Positions 9,024 through 18,698 are shown, numbered from the stretch's first letter. The stretch: DNA of 64,000 bases from Marinobacter halophilus (GCF_003007685.1 NZ_PXNN01000017.1:310001-374000), one strand, 5' to 3'. Numbers and translations are program-made. The notes: generated by a model not told the origin, from the sequence alone.

Positions 9024-10199
9024 ATGTTGATGAACCAACCCTACGTCATCATTCTCGCTAACGGCCTTAACGGGCTCGGTGCAGTGCGCTCAGCCGCACA
9101 GGCGGGCTTGCGCACCTACACTTTACTAACAAGCCAGACTGACCTGAGTGCCTACAGCCGATATGGCCAGTACCGTTTTCTGTTGCCTGAGAATCCGGGG
9201 TTGCACGATATAAAACCGGTTCTGGACCATCTATACCATAATGAGAATGGGCCGGGCGTATTAATTGCCTGTTCGGATCTCTCCGCCGAACTGCTTGGCA
9301 GGCTGAAGACAGAGGGGTATTCCAATCACCACTTGATCGTCCCCTCCTCTGAGACAACGGAGCTCCTCAATGACAAAAAACTGGAATGCCTGTCCATGGA
9401 GGAAGGCGGCATCACTCTCCCCAAAACCTACTACGATTTAGGCAACAATGTACCCGAGTCGTTCCCACTGATTATCAAACCCAGAACATTCCGTGAGTAT
9501 TCGGTGTTGGGTGCAAAAAATGTCATTGTGAACGCCCGGGAGGAACTGGATGAGTTTTGCGAACGTTTCCATGGCCAACTGGACTGCTTTATTGCTCAGG
9601 AGGTGATTGAGGGTGATGACGACAACCTATGGGTGTGTAACGTTACCTTCGGTCTGAATAGAGAGCTGGTTGCCTGCTTCGTGTTCAACCGCCTGGGCAC
9701 CATGCCCTCCCACTATGGGGTAACGTCACTGGCCATCAGTCGGCAAAACCAGGTACTGCGTGATGAATGCGCAAAAATTGGCATGGCCCTGAATTATTCC
9801 GGGCCAGCGATGATCGAATTCAAGAAAGATCAGAACACCGGGATTTACTACTATATAGAGACCAATCCACGCCTCGGCATGTGCAACTGGTTTGATACCC
9901 GTTGCGGGATTAATAATATCCTCGCCTGCACCCAGGTAGCTTATGGCAACACGGTAGCCTTTGCGCCCCAGAAAAATAACCGTGTGTACTGGAATTTCTT
10001 CGGGGATCTGGTGGCCCGGCTGGAAGACCGCGAGAATGTATGCGCGGTGCTATATCGTTACATCGGGCTGCTTCGCTACCGCCAGGTAGCGGCACTGTTT
10101 TACTGGAAAGACCCTCATCCCGCGTTTGTGTACTCCCGTGCGTCGGTTAAGGATATTTTTACACGGGTAAAACGGAGGCTTTTCGGCAAATCCGCCTAG
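9024..10199 (+). CDS. ATP-grasp ligase (second of a pair)
   Basis: A 391-residue protein with the same layout as its upstream neighbour: an N-terminal VIILANGLNGLGAVRSAAQAG dinucleotide-like fold, LIIKPRTFREYSVLG for the ATP-binding lysine region and YYIETNPRLGMCNWF for the metal site. The start at 9024 lies two bases after the previous stop, with AAAGG just upstream, so the two are co-translated. It differs enough from the first to suggest a second, sequential coupling step, not a recent duplication. Its 3' end overlaps the convergent deacetylase gene by 4 bases. Substrates are unknown. Confidence 0.83.
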   Translation: MLMNQPYVIILANGLNGLGAVRSAAQAGLRTYTLLTSQTDLSAYSRYGQYRFLLPENPGLHDIKPVLDHLYHNENGPGVLIACSDLSAELLGRLKTEGYSNHHLIVPSSETTELLNDKKLECLSMEEGGITLPKTYYDLGNNVPESFPLIIKPRTFREYSVLGAKNVIVNAREELDEFCERFHGQLDCFIAQEVIEGDDDNLWVCNVTFGLNRELVACFVFNRLGTMPSHYGVTSLAISRQNQVLRDECAKIGMALNYSGPAMIEFKKDQNTGIYYYIETNPRLGMCNWFDTRCGINNILACTQVAYGNTVAFAPQKNNRVYWNFFGDLVARLEDRENVCAVLYRYIGLLRYRQVAALFYWKDPHPAFVYSRASVKDIFTRVKRRLFGKSA

Positions 10200-11200
10200 C
10201 GTCGTAGCGTTTGTTTCAGCGCCTCAAACCGGTTAATTATCTGCAGGAAGTCCTCTGAATCTTCAGGCAACGAAAACCGCGGGAGCTGGTAGTGATCCTG
10301 CCCCTGCATCACATAGGCCGCAACTGTGTTAAAGGCCATGCTGAACCCGGTCTGCTTGAGCTCTTCAATGTCACGACCATCGTAATCCCCAAGGCGACCG
10401 GTGGGATAAGCAAAGACTTGTGGTATGTACGCTAATTCGTCCACAACTCGCTTGAGGGAACCCCTGATTTCCTCCCGTTTTTCTGCAAGGCTCAACATGG
10501 AGAGGATTCTATGTGACTGGGTGTGCGGATAAACCCCATGGCCCCGGGTACGCAAGGATCTAGCATCGTCCCAAGACATGGGGCGATATTCCTCGGGGAT
10601 ATCAGATGGGAAATCCACCTCAAGCTTTGGGTAGAGCTCCGCCTTCATCCACCCGTATATACCCCCCTGAGGCTCGGTTTTAAGCGCACTTCGAACGGCC
10701 CGCATAGTTGTTACCGCGTCCCGTTTGTCCAGGTTGACCGAATAAACAACTCCCGATGGAAAGTGAATTTCGGCATGCGAGGCCGCAGAGTGCTCGAATG
10801 CATAAGTAACCTGGTGGTCCCAGGGCCAGATTTTCTGGTCCAGCATGCCGGTAATCACGAAAAAGTTAAGCGGAAAGCCGAACTCATCAAAAATCCTGGC
10901 CGCCACATTCTGATAGTGAAAAAAACCGTCATCAATTGTGAACATTACGGCTTTTGACGGGATCTTCCGCCCTTCACTGAGGTGCTGCCAAAGCTCATCC
11001 ATCGAGAGAACTTTGAACCCCTGCTTGGCCAGGTATTGAAGGTAACAACGCAATTGGATTGCGGTTACGCCCTCTCGAGGTTGATCAACCTCCTTTATTC
11101 GGTGAATCATAAACACGGGCAAGCAACCGGGACACAGCAGCCGGTAAAGGCCCGTCTCGCCGACGAGGTTTGCACATTTAATCGCCCAATTACTCAACAA
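10196..11200 (-). CDS. Polysaccharide deacetylase (NodB-like)
   Basis: This 334-residue protein has the NodB start VFMIHRI, the metal-site aspartate pair in MFTIDDGF (about 95-100) and a distal YPHTQSHRIL histidine motif. No signal peptide is evident, so a cytoplasmic or lipid-linked substrate is likely. It is the last gene of the long minus-strand EPS run and overlaps the asparagine-synthetase-like gene upstream by 11 bases. It probably removes acetyl groups from an N-acetylated sugar, leaving an amine that the neighbouring ligases could use. That link is inferred. Confidence 0.78.
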   Translation of the reverse strand: MLSNWAIKCANLVGETGLYRLLCPGCLPVFMIHRIKEVDQPREGVTAIQLRCYLQYLAKQGFKVLSMDELWQHLSEGRKIPSKAVMFTIDDGFFHYQNVAARIFDEFGFPLNFFVITGMLDQKIWPWDHQVTYAFEHSAASHAEIHFPSGVVYSVNLDKRDAVTTMRAVRSALKTEPQGGIYGWMKAELYPKLEVDFPSDIPEEYRPMSWDDARSLRTRGHGVYPHTQSHRILSMLSLAEKREEIRGSLKRVVDELAYIPQVFAYPTGRLGDYDGRDIEELKQTGFSMAFNTVAAYVMQGQDHYQLPRFSLPEDSEDFLQIINRFEALKQTLRR

Positions 11201-13043
11201 TTTGCTCCTGCAATCGTTGGCCTTTACCAGACCCTGCCAGCGCTCGGTGGTGTTTCCATTTGCCCGCCTGAGTCACCGCGTCACGCAAACTTGCATCCAG
11301 TGTTATCAGCCACCAGATTATGCGGTTTGAAGCTTCAACAACAGCAACATCGTCGCTACTCAGCTGGCAATCCAGAACCTTGGCAATTTCTCCCTCGTTC
11401 ATGAGAACCCTATCCAGATAGGATTTGAGTTGATGAGTCATCCACGTTTTTTCGGGCGTTTCAAAACCAATTTTGGGCCATTCAATAACGGAAGAATCGA
11501 TCATCCGACGGCAAATCTCCCGCAACGCCGGCTTGGCATTTTCGGCTTTGTCAAAGCGATGTGTATACGGGAGTCGCCTTGATACCTCGAACATACTTTC
11601 CGTCAGGAAAGGATAATAAATCGGTATATCAGTGTCATAAGACAGCCTGGTGTTGCGCTCCAACATGGCCCTCAAGAACAACGAAAAATTTGCTTCGATG
11701 CTTTTGCCCACCAGGCCGGAAGATTGGTAAGTACCCAATGGAATGTCAGAAAACGTTGATGCGCCCAGCTTCCTCGCGACAGCGATTTCCTGCTCTGTGT
11801 AGTCGATGGTAAACAGATTGGAGATCAGATATTCGATGTCGTTGGTCAGTATTTTTTCAAGGTGTTTATGCTTTCGAAAACCAACGCCTCTGAGAAGCAT
11901 AGCAATACAGGACTTTAACAAGGCCGGGATCCGGTCAATCCGTTTTATTTTTTTCTCAATATTAACGATGGTTCTGTTGGTTCTTGTTCCGAACAACGCA
12001 TCGGCGCCGTCACCGCCAATGATTGCGTCAAAGCCTCTGATTTCCTGAAAAATCCTGCGTACAACGATATTGTTAATGTGTCGTGAAGGGCCTTCAAGCA
12101 TTACAACGACCTCGGAAAAAATCCCCCCCAGGTCATCAAGGTTTAGTCTCACAACATGATGTTTCAGACCCAACTTTTCTGCGACGTATTGAGCCCTTTT
12201 CAGTTCGGGGTTATCAAAGCCCTCTATTTCGCAGGAAAATGCCACACAGTCAGCAAAATGTTTACTAGCGTAGGCTGCCAATATCGACGAATCCACACCA
12301 CCGCTGAGCAGCACGGCAACTCTCTCGACCTTCTTACCGAGGGTGACAAATTCATCTTCAAGCGCCGCCTCAATGCTGCTGACGGTCGAATCAAAATCCA
12401 GGTCTTCTTCGGGTTTCATCACCAGAGGACAGCGCTTCAGGCAGGTTTCCTCAGCGCCGTCTCCCGTTATTTTTAGGAGGCAATTGTCCTTCACTTTTGC
12501 GATCCCCGAAATCATGCTTTCGGGTGCGCGAGTAAAGCCAAGCCAGAAGGTGTCAGTCAATGCCCTTGACGGAACCGAGAGCTCGTCCAGCCAGGGGAAG
12601 AGAAGATATTTTCCAGATGAGACCGCAACATGCCGTTGGTCAAGGCTGTAATAAAGTGGGTGAGTTCCAAACCTGTCTGTCACCAAGGAGACCGTCAGAG
12701 AAGGCAGGTGACAAACGACCAGAGAAAAACAACCCTCAAAATCGCTTTTCAACGGTTCGTTGAGCTCGTCGAACAGTGGTTGTAAGTTTTTTGCGTCGTC
12801 GGAATAGGTCACCGATGCACCCGCGCGACGGAAGTAGCCGGTCAGGATAAATAACAGGCCCTGAGACTCATCCAGATGAACGCTCACCTTGCCTGAGCAG
12901 GCAACCTGTATGCCGTCGTATGAAAACGTCTTCATCCCCATCTCAAGCGGCGCCGACTCTTGCATGGCAGCCCGCACCGAATCGGTGCCGCCCACACGAG
13001 TCGCATCCTTGTCTTTACTCACATAAATCAGGAATTTGGACAT
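11190..13043 (-). CDS. Asparagine synthetase-like protein, second copy
   Basis: This 617-residue protein has an N-terminal amidotransferase-like domain (DFEGCFSLVV, VTDRFGTHPLYY at about 101-132) and a C-terminal synthetase domain with a good PP-loop, LLSGGVDSSILAAY (SGGVDSS at 247-253), plus the IIGGDGADALFG segment typical of AsnB. Residue 2 is Ser, so the catalytic Cys of the glutaminase site is absent. It is clearly different in sequence from the 2688-4445 protein. It probably makes an amide or peptide bond in the EPS pathway using ammonia or an amine. It sits 19 bases after the GT4 stop in the same run. Confidence 0.78.
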   Translation of the reverse strand: MSKFLIYVSKDKDATRVGGTDSVRAAMQESAPLEMGMKTFSYDGIQVACSGKVSVHLDESQGLLFILTGYFRRAGASVTYSDDAKNLQPLFDELNEPLKSDFEGCFSLVVCHLPSLTVSLVTDRFGTHPLYYSLDQRHVAVSSGKYLLFPWLDELSVPSRALTDTFWLGFTRAPESMISGIAKVKDNCLLKITGDGAEETCLKRCPLVMKPEEDLDFDSTVSSIEAALEDEFVTLGKKVERVAVLLSGGVDSSILAAYASKHFADCVAFSCEIEGFDNPELKRAQYVAEKLGLKHHVVRLNLDDLGGIFSEVVVMLEGPSRHINNIVVRRIFQEIRGFDAIIGGDGADALFGTRTNRTIVNIEKKIKRIDRIPALLKSCIAMLLRGVGFRKHKHLEKILTNDIEYLISNLFTIDYTEQEIAVARKLGASTFSDIPLGTYQSSGLVGKSIEANFSLFLRAMLERNTRLSYDTDIPIYYPFLTESMFEVSRRLPYTHRFDKAENAKPALREICRRMIDSSVIEWPKIGFETPEKTWMTHQLKSYLDRVLMNEGEIAKVLDCQLSSDDVAVVEASNRIIWWLITLDASLRDAVTQAGKWKHHRALAGSGKGQRLQEQIVE

Positions 13044-13062
13044 CCTTTATCCCTTCCCTTTT

Positions 13063-14166
13063 CTAATTGACCAACTGGCAATAGATCTCTTTATAATTCG
13101 CTAACATCGATTGCAGCGAGAAGCGATCTTTGGCCGTTCGCTCGGCCTCAACGATCATTCCTTTGCGCATCTCCGGCTCCATCATGCCAGAAATGGCCGT
13201 TACGATTGCTTCAGCGTCCCTGACTGGTACTAATCTACCTGACGCGCCATCAATAATGATTTCTTCAGGCCCGCCGCTTCGGGTGGCAATAATCGGTACC
13301 CCCGCCATCATGGCTTCCACCGTCGAAATGGAAAACCCTTCAGACACGGATGGTAGCAGGAAAATATCCGCCTGCCGGAGGATACTGGCAACGTCCTGCC
13401 GAAACCCCAGCCAGTGAATATTGGGCTGCGTCGTGGCCCGGGCGATCTGATCCATCAGTTTGTTGAAGAGTTGTGCTTTTTGGTGCCCCACCACCACAAA
13501 GTGAACTTTCGGGTCTTGGGCGGCCATGGTGACCGCGGCGTCGACAAGATACTCATACCCTTTCGCCGGACGTATGTTGCCTATGGAGATCACCACAGTC
13601 GCATCTTGCGGCAACCCCAGCTCTTCTTTGAGTCCAGAAGCGCGAGCGCCACTGAAAGCCTCCGGATCGACTCCGTTATAGATCAGTTGCAGCTTATGAG
13701 CCGGTAAAGGGCTGCGTTCGGCCAGCTCTTGTTGCAGGCGCTTTGAAACACACACAATTGTGGAAGCACCGCGGCCTATGAGGAAAAACTTCGCTCTTAA
13801 AAATCGCTCCCCTGAGGCAACATCCACCGCACCATGAAAAGTTGCGATCATTGGTTTTCCGCAAATTAGAGCCAAAAGCGCACCATAAACGTTTGAGCCA
13901 AGCAGATGAGCGTGAATCAGGTCCACCCTCTCACCGATGATCAGCTGTCGCAGCGCCTTGACGTAGCCAAGATTGAAGCTCCCCTTCGAATCGATCATGT
14001 GTGGGGTGATGCCAAGGCTGCGAACCTTTTCCGCCACCCATCCCTCGCCACGCAGTACCACAACGTTACGGAATTCTGTCTGCTCAAGTTCTTTCAGCAG
14101 GTTGGTGAAGACCGTCTCGGCGCCGCCGGGGCCGGTTGTATCTATGAGGTGCAGAATGGTAGTCAT
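13063..14166 (-). CDS. Glycosyltransferase family 4
   Basis: A 367-residue GT4 enzyme if the ATG at 14166 is used. That start has GGGAG four bases upstream, while an ATG at 14181 has none. The N-terminus MTTILHLIDTTGPGGAETVF is the classic acceptor domain (with the GGAE motif). The C-terminal half has VISIGNIRPAKGYEYLVDA and the donor-site LPSVSEGFSISTVEAMMAG with the expected E-x7-E. It should transfer an alpha-linked sugar to the EPS lipid intermediate. It lies between the GNAT-like gene (25-base gap) and the asparagine-synthetase-like gene. Confidence 0.88.
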   Translation of the reverse strand: MTTILHLIDTTGPGGAETVFTNLLKELEQTEFRNVVVLRGEGWVAEKVRSLGITPHMIDSKGSFNLGYVKALRQLIIGERVDLIHAHLLGSNVYGALLALICGKPMIATFHGAVDVASGERFLRAKFFLIGRGASTIVCVSKRLQQELAERSPLPAHKLQLIYNGVDPEAFSGARASGLKEELGLPQDATVVISIGNIRPAKGYEYLVDAAVTMAAQDPKVHFVVVGHQKAQLFNKLMDQIARATTQPNIHWLGFRQDVASILRQADIFLLPSVSEGFSISTVEAMMAGVPIIATRSGGPEEIIIDGASGRLVPVRDAEAIVTAISGMMEPEMRKGMIVEAERTAKDRFSLQSMLANYKEIYCQLVN

Positions 14167-14190
14167 CGGGCTCCCTGCCATGGTGCTGTT

Positions 14191-15168
14191 TTACCCCCTC
14201 ATCCAATAGAGGGCGCGAAACATAACGCTTTTCACAAGCATAATGGATATAAACTGATAACGGTCAGTTGCAAAGCGGGACTTGTAATCTTCATGTTTAC
14301 CTTGGCCCGCCAGCATGTCAAACCGATGAGTGTTCACTGCGTTAAACGCGTTTTCGATGGCATACCCCAGATGAAGTGAACCAAGGGATAATTTTACGTG
14401 GAAGTGCTCGTCAAATCCCGCCTGAATGTTGTAGACAACGCCTTGGTACCATACGTTATACAGCACTGAAACCACGTTGCCGTCACAATACAGGGCAGAC
14501 AGCAAAGGCCTACCGCCTTCTTCCTCCACTCTGGACAGGAATTTTTTGTGAAACTCCAGGCTGGTGGGCGTTACACAGTTTTTCTTCCACCTTGCCAGGT
14601 GGAAGCGGTTAAGGTGCTGAAAGAAGTCATCAACCCTGGATGGCCAGAGGTTTTCTTCGTAAATACTGCCCAGTGACTCCAGTATTTTCCTGCGGTTATA
14701 GAGGCGTAAGCGGCTGTTAGCGCCAAGGGCAGCAATATACTCATCGAACCGGCCAGTCGTTGAAACGGCGTAACCGTTGTCTGAAGCGGTAATCCTGAAG
14801 GCCCAGTTATGGGTAGCCGCGATGGTGACCAGTGCAGACAACTCTTCAGATCCCGTCCGCAAATCGTTAAAAACGGCCTCTGTCCACGGCTGGCCCTGAA
14901 GAATCTCCTCCATGCCCCGCAGTAATAACTGCCCACTCAGGTTATCGTCGCAAAACTGGTTGTATTCTGTTCTCGGTGTTCTCAACTCCCGATAACTTGT
15001 GCCAACAAACTGGAACGAGCGTACCGGAAGCACACCCTTAAGCCGGTATTTGGACTCATACAACCCGGAAACCTGACCATCCCACGGTCTGACCAGTCTG
15101 AAGCCTTTTTGGCTGCCCCAGGTTTCCCACCAGGCACTTTGCCAGGCTTTGGTCTGAAACAAGCTCAT
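14191..15168 (-). CDS. GNAT/FemAB-like acyltransferase
   Basis: The ATG at 15168 overlaps the upstream FemAB stop (TAATG) and has AAGGGG upstream, so it is preferred to an in-frame start at 15234. The product is about 325 residues. The C-terminal half has ALYCDGNVVSVLYNVWYQGVVYNIQAG, then LHLGYAIENAFNAV and FDMLAGQGKHEDYKSRF, the pattern of the GNAT_acetyltransf_6 domain (BioF2-like) common in EPS loci. It would pass an acyl or aminoacyl group to a sugar or lipid-linked sugar. The second such protein after the FemAB gene suggests two decoration steps. No signal or membrane segment is visible. Confidence 0.72.
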   Translation of the reverse strand: MSLFQTKAWQSAWWETWGSQKGFRLVRPWDGQVSGLYESKYRLKGVLPVRSFQFVGTSYRELRTPRTEYNQFCDDNLSGQLLLRGMEEILQGQPWTEAVFNDLRTGSEELSALVTIAATHNWAFRITASDNGYAVSTTGRFDEYIAALGANSRLRLYNRRKILESLGSIYEENLWPSRVDDFFQHLNRFHLARWKKNCVTPTSLEFHKKFLSRVEEEGGRPLLSALYCDGNVVSVLYNVWYQGVVYNIQAGFDEHFHVKLSLGSLHLGYAIENAFNAVNTHRFDMLAGQGKHEDYKSRFATDRYQFISIMLVKSVMFRALYWMRG

Positions 15169-16481
15169 TACGGTAGCCCCTTGACAATATGAGGCCCCAG
15201 TAGATTTGTTAGTCTTACCGGCAATCGTTGCCATATGGCGATCATGAGCCGGAATTTCGGATTGTCAGGATTGAGAGCCGGGAGCTTGCTACCTTTTGGC
15301 AGCACGTAATCCCAATACAGTTTTACCGGCTGTGCTCCCCACTGCTGTTTAAAACGGTAAGTACCGGCGTCAAGGCTGCAACGGCCAAAATCGAATACTG
15401 AATAGCGTTGAGCAACGGCAAACTCCAGAATCTTCCAATACATACTCATGTTGATACTGGTGTGGTTAAACTTGCGCAGAGTCGACGCCCAGGGAATCTC
15501 CATTCTTTCGCAATAACCCGTAAGAAAAGCGCAGCCAACGGCGCGCCCATCTATCCGTGCCACCACCAGCCAGGCCTGACCTTCGAGTGCTTTTAACAGG
15601 TTAGAAAAGAAGTCCTTACCGTAGACAGGGGTGCCCAGGTCGCGCATGTTTACCGAGAAAACCCGATAAAACTCGTCAAGCAATTCCGGCCCACCAATTG
15701 TGAGCTCGGTCATTTCCCGCTGGCCCCGACGTATCTGAGCGCGGACTTTGGGCTGAAAACTGTGCCAAAGATCGTCGATTTTATCTGGCAAAGACAGCCA
15801 GAAGCCCACTTTATCTGTCTTTTGGGGCAGGCCCAGTTCGTTATCCTGGCAAAAGCGGAGCTCCAGATGTTTAGCCCTAATCTCCTGCCGCCACTGACCT
15901 GCCTGAGCTATCAGGTTCAGTGCAATTTCCCGGTTATCCGCCAATACACCGCCGTAGTTGAAATAGGGCATGGCTACCAGAAAGTTGCCGAACAGACGAC
16001 TGTTGAGTTGGACCAGTGGCAAGACCCCAACCACGTTTCTGCCGGTATCGAGTGCACAGAGATATCTGGTGTTATGTCCATAGGTGTGTTCGATAAAGTT
16101 GGAAACCGCCGGGCGGTGCCATATTGATGCTGCCGGATGCTCGGCCAGGTAGGCTTCGACCGCGGAAAGGTTGTCACTGACGCATCGCTCAATCCGGATC
16201 GCACCACAGGAAGGTTTTTGGGCAATAGCCGGGGGTATGTCGATAATACCCGGCGACCATTTTTTTACGTGGTGGGCATCATTGAGGTTCTGTTTGAGTT
16301 GCTTTTGAAGCTGCTTGGTCTCACAGGAAACCTGTTTGAGCTCTTCGATCAGCTCGTCGGCATTGTGCCCGGATTGCCGGGCCTCGCCTATCAGGCGACT
16401 TAGGCGGCCTTTGGTGTTTTTAAGTTCATCAAGGCGCTCTTTTGATGCGCCAAGCCGGGGCTCAGGTATCTCCATTCCCAT
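15168..16481 (-). CDS. FemAB family protein, XrtA/PEP-CTERM-associated
   Basis: The region from about residue 95 matches the FemAB family linked to PEP-CTERM systems (TIGR03019-like): HPAASIWHRPAVSNFIEHTY, VAMPYFNYGGVLADN, GRAVGCAFLTGYCERMEIPW and a C-terminal FDFGRCSLDAGTYRFKQQWG. The protein is 437 residues, roughly 90 longer than usual. The extra N-terminus (about 12-70) is rich in Leu, Lys and Glu, with heptad-like spacing that predicts a coiled coil. The family is related to aminoacyl transferases that make peptide branches, so aminoacylation of the EPS or its carrier is plausible. It lies 21 bases after the deacetylase stop. Confidence 0.85.
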   Translation of the reverse strand: MGMEIPEPRLGASKERLDELKNTKGRLSRLIGEARQSGHNADELIEELKQVSCETKQLQKQLKQNLNDAHHVKKWSPGIIDIPPAIAQKPSCGAIRIERCVSDNLSAVEAYLAEHPAASIWHRPAVSNFIEHTYGHNTRYLCALDTGRNVVGVLPLVQLNSRLFGNFLVAMPYFNYGGVLADNREIALNLIAQAGQWRQEIRAKHLELRFCQDNELGLPQKTDKVGFWLSLPDKIDDLWHSFQPKVRAQIRRGQREMTELTIGGPELLDEFYRVFSVNMRDLGTPVYGKDFFSNLLKALEGQAWLVVARIDGRAVGCAFLTGYCERMEIPWASTLRKFNHTSINMSMYWKILEFAVAQRYSVFDFGRCSLDAGTYRFKQQWGAQPVKLYWDYVLPKGSKLPALNPDNPKFRLMIAIWQRLPVRLTNLLGPHIVKGLP

Positions 16482-16502
16482 TGCGCTATCCTTAAAAAGC
16501 TC

Positions 16503-17363
16503 TTAGACGACAACAGCACCAGCGGGTATCTTTGTCTCCGACAGTACATCCGAAACCGAGCCGAAACGGAAGTCCCCGAGCAATCGCTCCAGCCGGCCCA
16601 TACACTTGTTCAGGTTGTTATAGTGCCTGAATCGCGAAAGTGCTTTGACGTCTAACCGGGGCTGCCCGGTATCAATCTCCCACGGGTGAAGATAGAAGAT
16701 AAAGGGCTGCCCTGCCCTGTTGATTTTCCCTAGCCCCCACCGGCTCAGCCAATACGGATACAGGCGGAAGTATCCCCCTCCCGCTATCGGTAGCCGGTAG
16801 CTTCCCAACGGGCAGGTGGAGAGTGGGAATTCAATCAGGGTGCCACCGCCGGGCGCTTCCAGGCGATAGGGCTCGTGGGGCGTTCCTGGCATTCCGTAGC
16901 GGTCATGATGTACGGGAAAAATGGATGAGTCCCAGGTAAACCCTTCCTCGCAGAGGATATCCAGAGCCCAGCGAGACTGTGCGGTTATTGAGTAACTGGC
17001 GGCCCTGTAACCGGTAATGGGCTCTCCGGTAATGTCTTCCAGTATCTGTTTTGACTTTCTGGTTTCATCCCGGAACACATCTGGCGCCTGATTGTAGACC
17101 AGCTGATGGCTGTAACCGTGGCTCGCAATCTCATGCCCGGCCTTCTGGATACGCCGAACCAGCTCGGGGGATCGCTCCGCAACCCAGCCGAGCGTAAAGA
17201 ACGTTGCTTTAACAGCCTTTTGCGAGAACAGCTCCAGTAGCCGGTCAGTATTCGCCTCGACCCGATACTCCATGGAGTGCCAGTCTTTGCGGTCCACAGC
17301 TTCCGCAAGTGCTGCTACCTGGAAGTAATCTTCAACATCAACGGTCAGCGCGTTCTTCGTCAC
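16503..17363 (-). CDS. XrtA-system polysaccharide deacetylase (DUF3473)
   Basis: A 286-residue protein with the XrtA-type deacetylase signature (TIGR03006-like): start NALTVDVEDYFQVAAL with the catalytic and metal Asp residues near 9-12, HGYSH at 83-87 for zinc, RAASYSIT, and the DUF3473 end with IFYLHPWEIDTGQP. It is predicted to be cytoplasmic. Members occur almost only in exosortase-linked EPS loci, so the gene is good evidence that this locus belongs to a PEP-CTERM system. It starts 45 bases after the stop of the outer-membrane protein gene. Confidence 0.92.
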   Translation of the reverse strand: MTKNALTVDVEDYFQVAALAEAVDRKDWHSMEYRVEANTDRLLELFSQKAVKATFFTLGWVAERSPELVRRIQKAGHEIASHGYSHQLVYNQAPDVFRDETRKSKQILEDITGEPITGYRAASYSITAQSRWALDILCEEGFTWDSSIFPVHHDRYGMPGTPHEPYRLEAPGGGTLIEFPLSTCPLGSYRLPIAGGGYFRLYPYWLSRWGLGKINRAGQPFIFYLHPWEIDTGQPRLDVKALSRFRHYNNLNKCMGRLERLLGDFRFGSVSDVLSETKIPAGAVVV

Positions 17364-17408
17364 TTCGACTTTGCTCCGGAAAAATAGACGTTCTGCTTCT
17401 ACTACGAA

Positions 17409-18698
17409 TCAGAAAAACTGGTAGTCAAGGGCCAGTGATATCCAGTTCTCACGGTAGTCGCTGGAATTCAGATCACTGTCCCTGGCTGCATGGCCCACGC
17501 GGCCTTTGATATCTAGATTCTGGGTTAGTTGGTAACTCAGGCCGATGTCTGCGCCATAGGTGCTGTCATTCAAATTGTCCACATCAAAGGTTCGATACTG
17601 ATATCTGGCCTGCGTCTGCAAGGAAAGCCGTGTTGCGATGGAACGGCTGAAGTTGACCGATAAACCGACCCTGTCCTCTACTTCATCTGTTCTGGTGTAA
17701 TCTGCACGGTTGGCGAATACGCCGACAGAAACCCGGGACGCATCACTGAATTGTCTGACCAGACCCGCATCCAGCGCGGATACTTCTACTGCACTGGTTT
17801 CACGTAGGTTGAAGACGACTTCGCCAAATCTGATGTCGAAATCCGATGTCTGGTCCGTCAGCTCCCGACTGGCTCTGATATAGAATTCGGTTACCGGGTT
17901 AACCTCTCGCTCCAGGGAAGCATCCCACACCACAGCTTCGCTCGACTGGGTGTTGCCTCCGAAGCGGCTCTCTATTTCACTGACACCGATACTTCCCGAG
18001 AGTTTTGTCGCCTGCCAGGACTTTGCAAACATTACGCTGGCCACATCGGTGTCTATCTCTGCACCGCTATCCAGTTCCGCCTGATTGCTACTGAACCGAA
18101 GACCACCTGATAAGGTCTCGCTGAGGGTGTGGTTCCAGCTGGCTGTGCCGATGTAGCGTTCGCTGTCAGTGTTTTCCGGCTCGCTGTACTCAGTGTTCTC
18201 GTATTGTGCGGAAAAGGTTAATACGTCCAGCTTGCCCAGCATCAGGGAGTAAACCGGCCCGGTGCGGAAGACGTTCTTGCGTGTGCGGTTGTCGGGCGTG
18301 TCGCTGGCTCTTGGGTTCTGTGTAACGTCGCGCAGGTTGTCTGACACCTGCCAGGAAAGCCCCCTCACCAGTTCGCAATTCCCGACAAAATCCAGACCTA
18401 CGTAATTCTTGGGTTCAAAGGTATCGTTGCGCCAGACCCCGTAACCAACATCAGCTGCAGTGCGCGCCTGACATTTTCCGGGGTCAGTCTGATGCGCCAG
18501 CGTCAGGTTGATTCTTGTTTCTGTATCACTGGTTTCGTTCACCGAAGTGCGTGCTGCGTTGTCGCTGAACCGACTGGTCAATCCACCTGACAAGGTCAGT
18601 GGCTCGGCTTGCACAACACTCATCGGCCCCAGGGCAGCGAAAATAACGAAAAACCTGAGATACTCCGGGCTCTTCCGTGAACCGCTTGATTTAGCCAT
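17409..18698 (-). CDS. Outer-membrane beta-barrel, XrtA EPS system (TIGR03016-like)
   Basis: A 429-residue protein with a signal peptide (cleavage after VVQA, about residue 31). The mature part alternates polar and hydrophobic residues in many short strands and ends in LALDYQFF, a C-terminal aromatic typical of barrels assembled by BAM. Length, composition and place between the kinase-like gene (8-base overlap) and the XrtA deacetylase fit the PEP-CTERM-associated barrel family TIGR03016. It may form the outer-membrane secretion pore or help the Wza-like lipoprotein. That role is proposed from gene order and is not proven for the family. Confidence 0.82.
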   Translation of the reverse strand: MAKSSGSRKSPEYLRFFVIFAALGPMSVVQAEPLTLSGGLTSRFSDNAARTSVNETSDTETRINLTLAHQTDPGKCQARTAADVGYGVWRNDTFEPKNYVGLDFVGNCELVRGLSWQVSDNLRDVTQNPRASDTPDNRTRKNVFRTGPVYSLMLGKLDVLTFSAQYENTEYSEPENTDSERYIGTASWNHTLSETLSGGLRFSSNQAELDSGAEIDTDVASVMFAKSWQATKLSGSIGVSEIESRFGGNTQSSEAVVWDASLEREVNPVTEFYIRASRELTDQTSDFDIRFGEVVFNLRETSAVEVSALDAGLVRQFSDASRVSVGVFANRADYTRTDEVEDRVGLSVNFSRSIATRLSLQTQARYQYRTFDVDNLNDSTYGADIGLSYQLTQNLDIKGRVGHAARDSDLNSSDYRENWISLALDYQFF

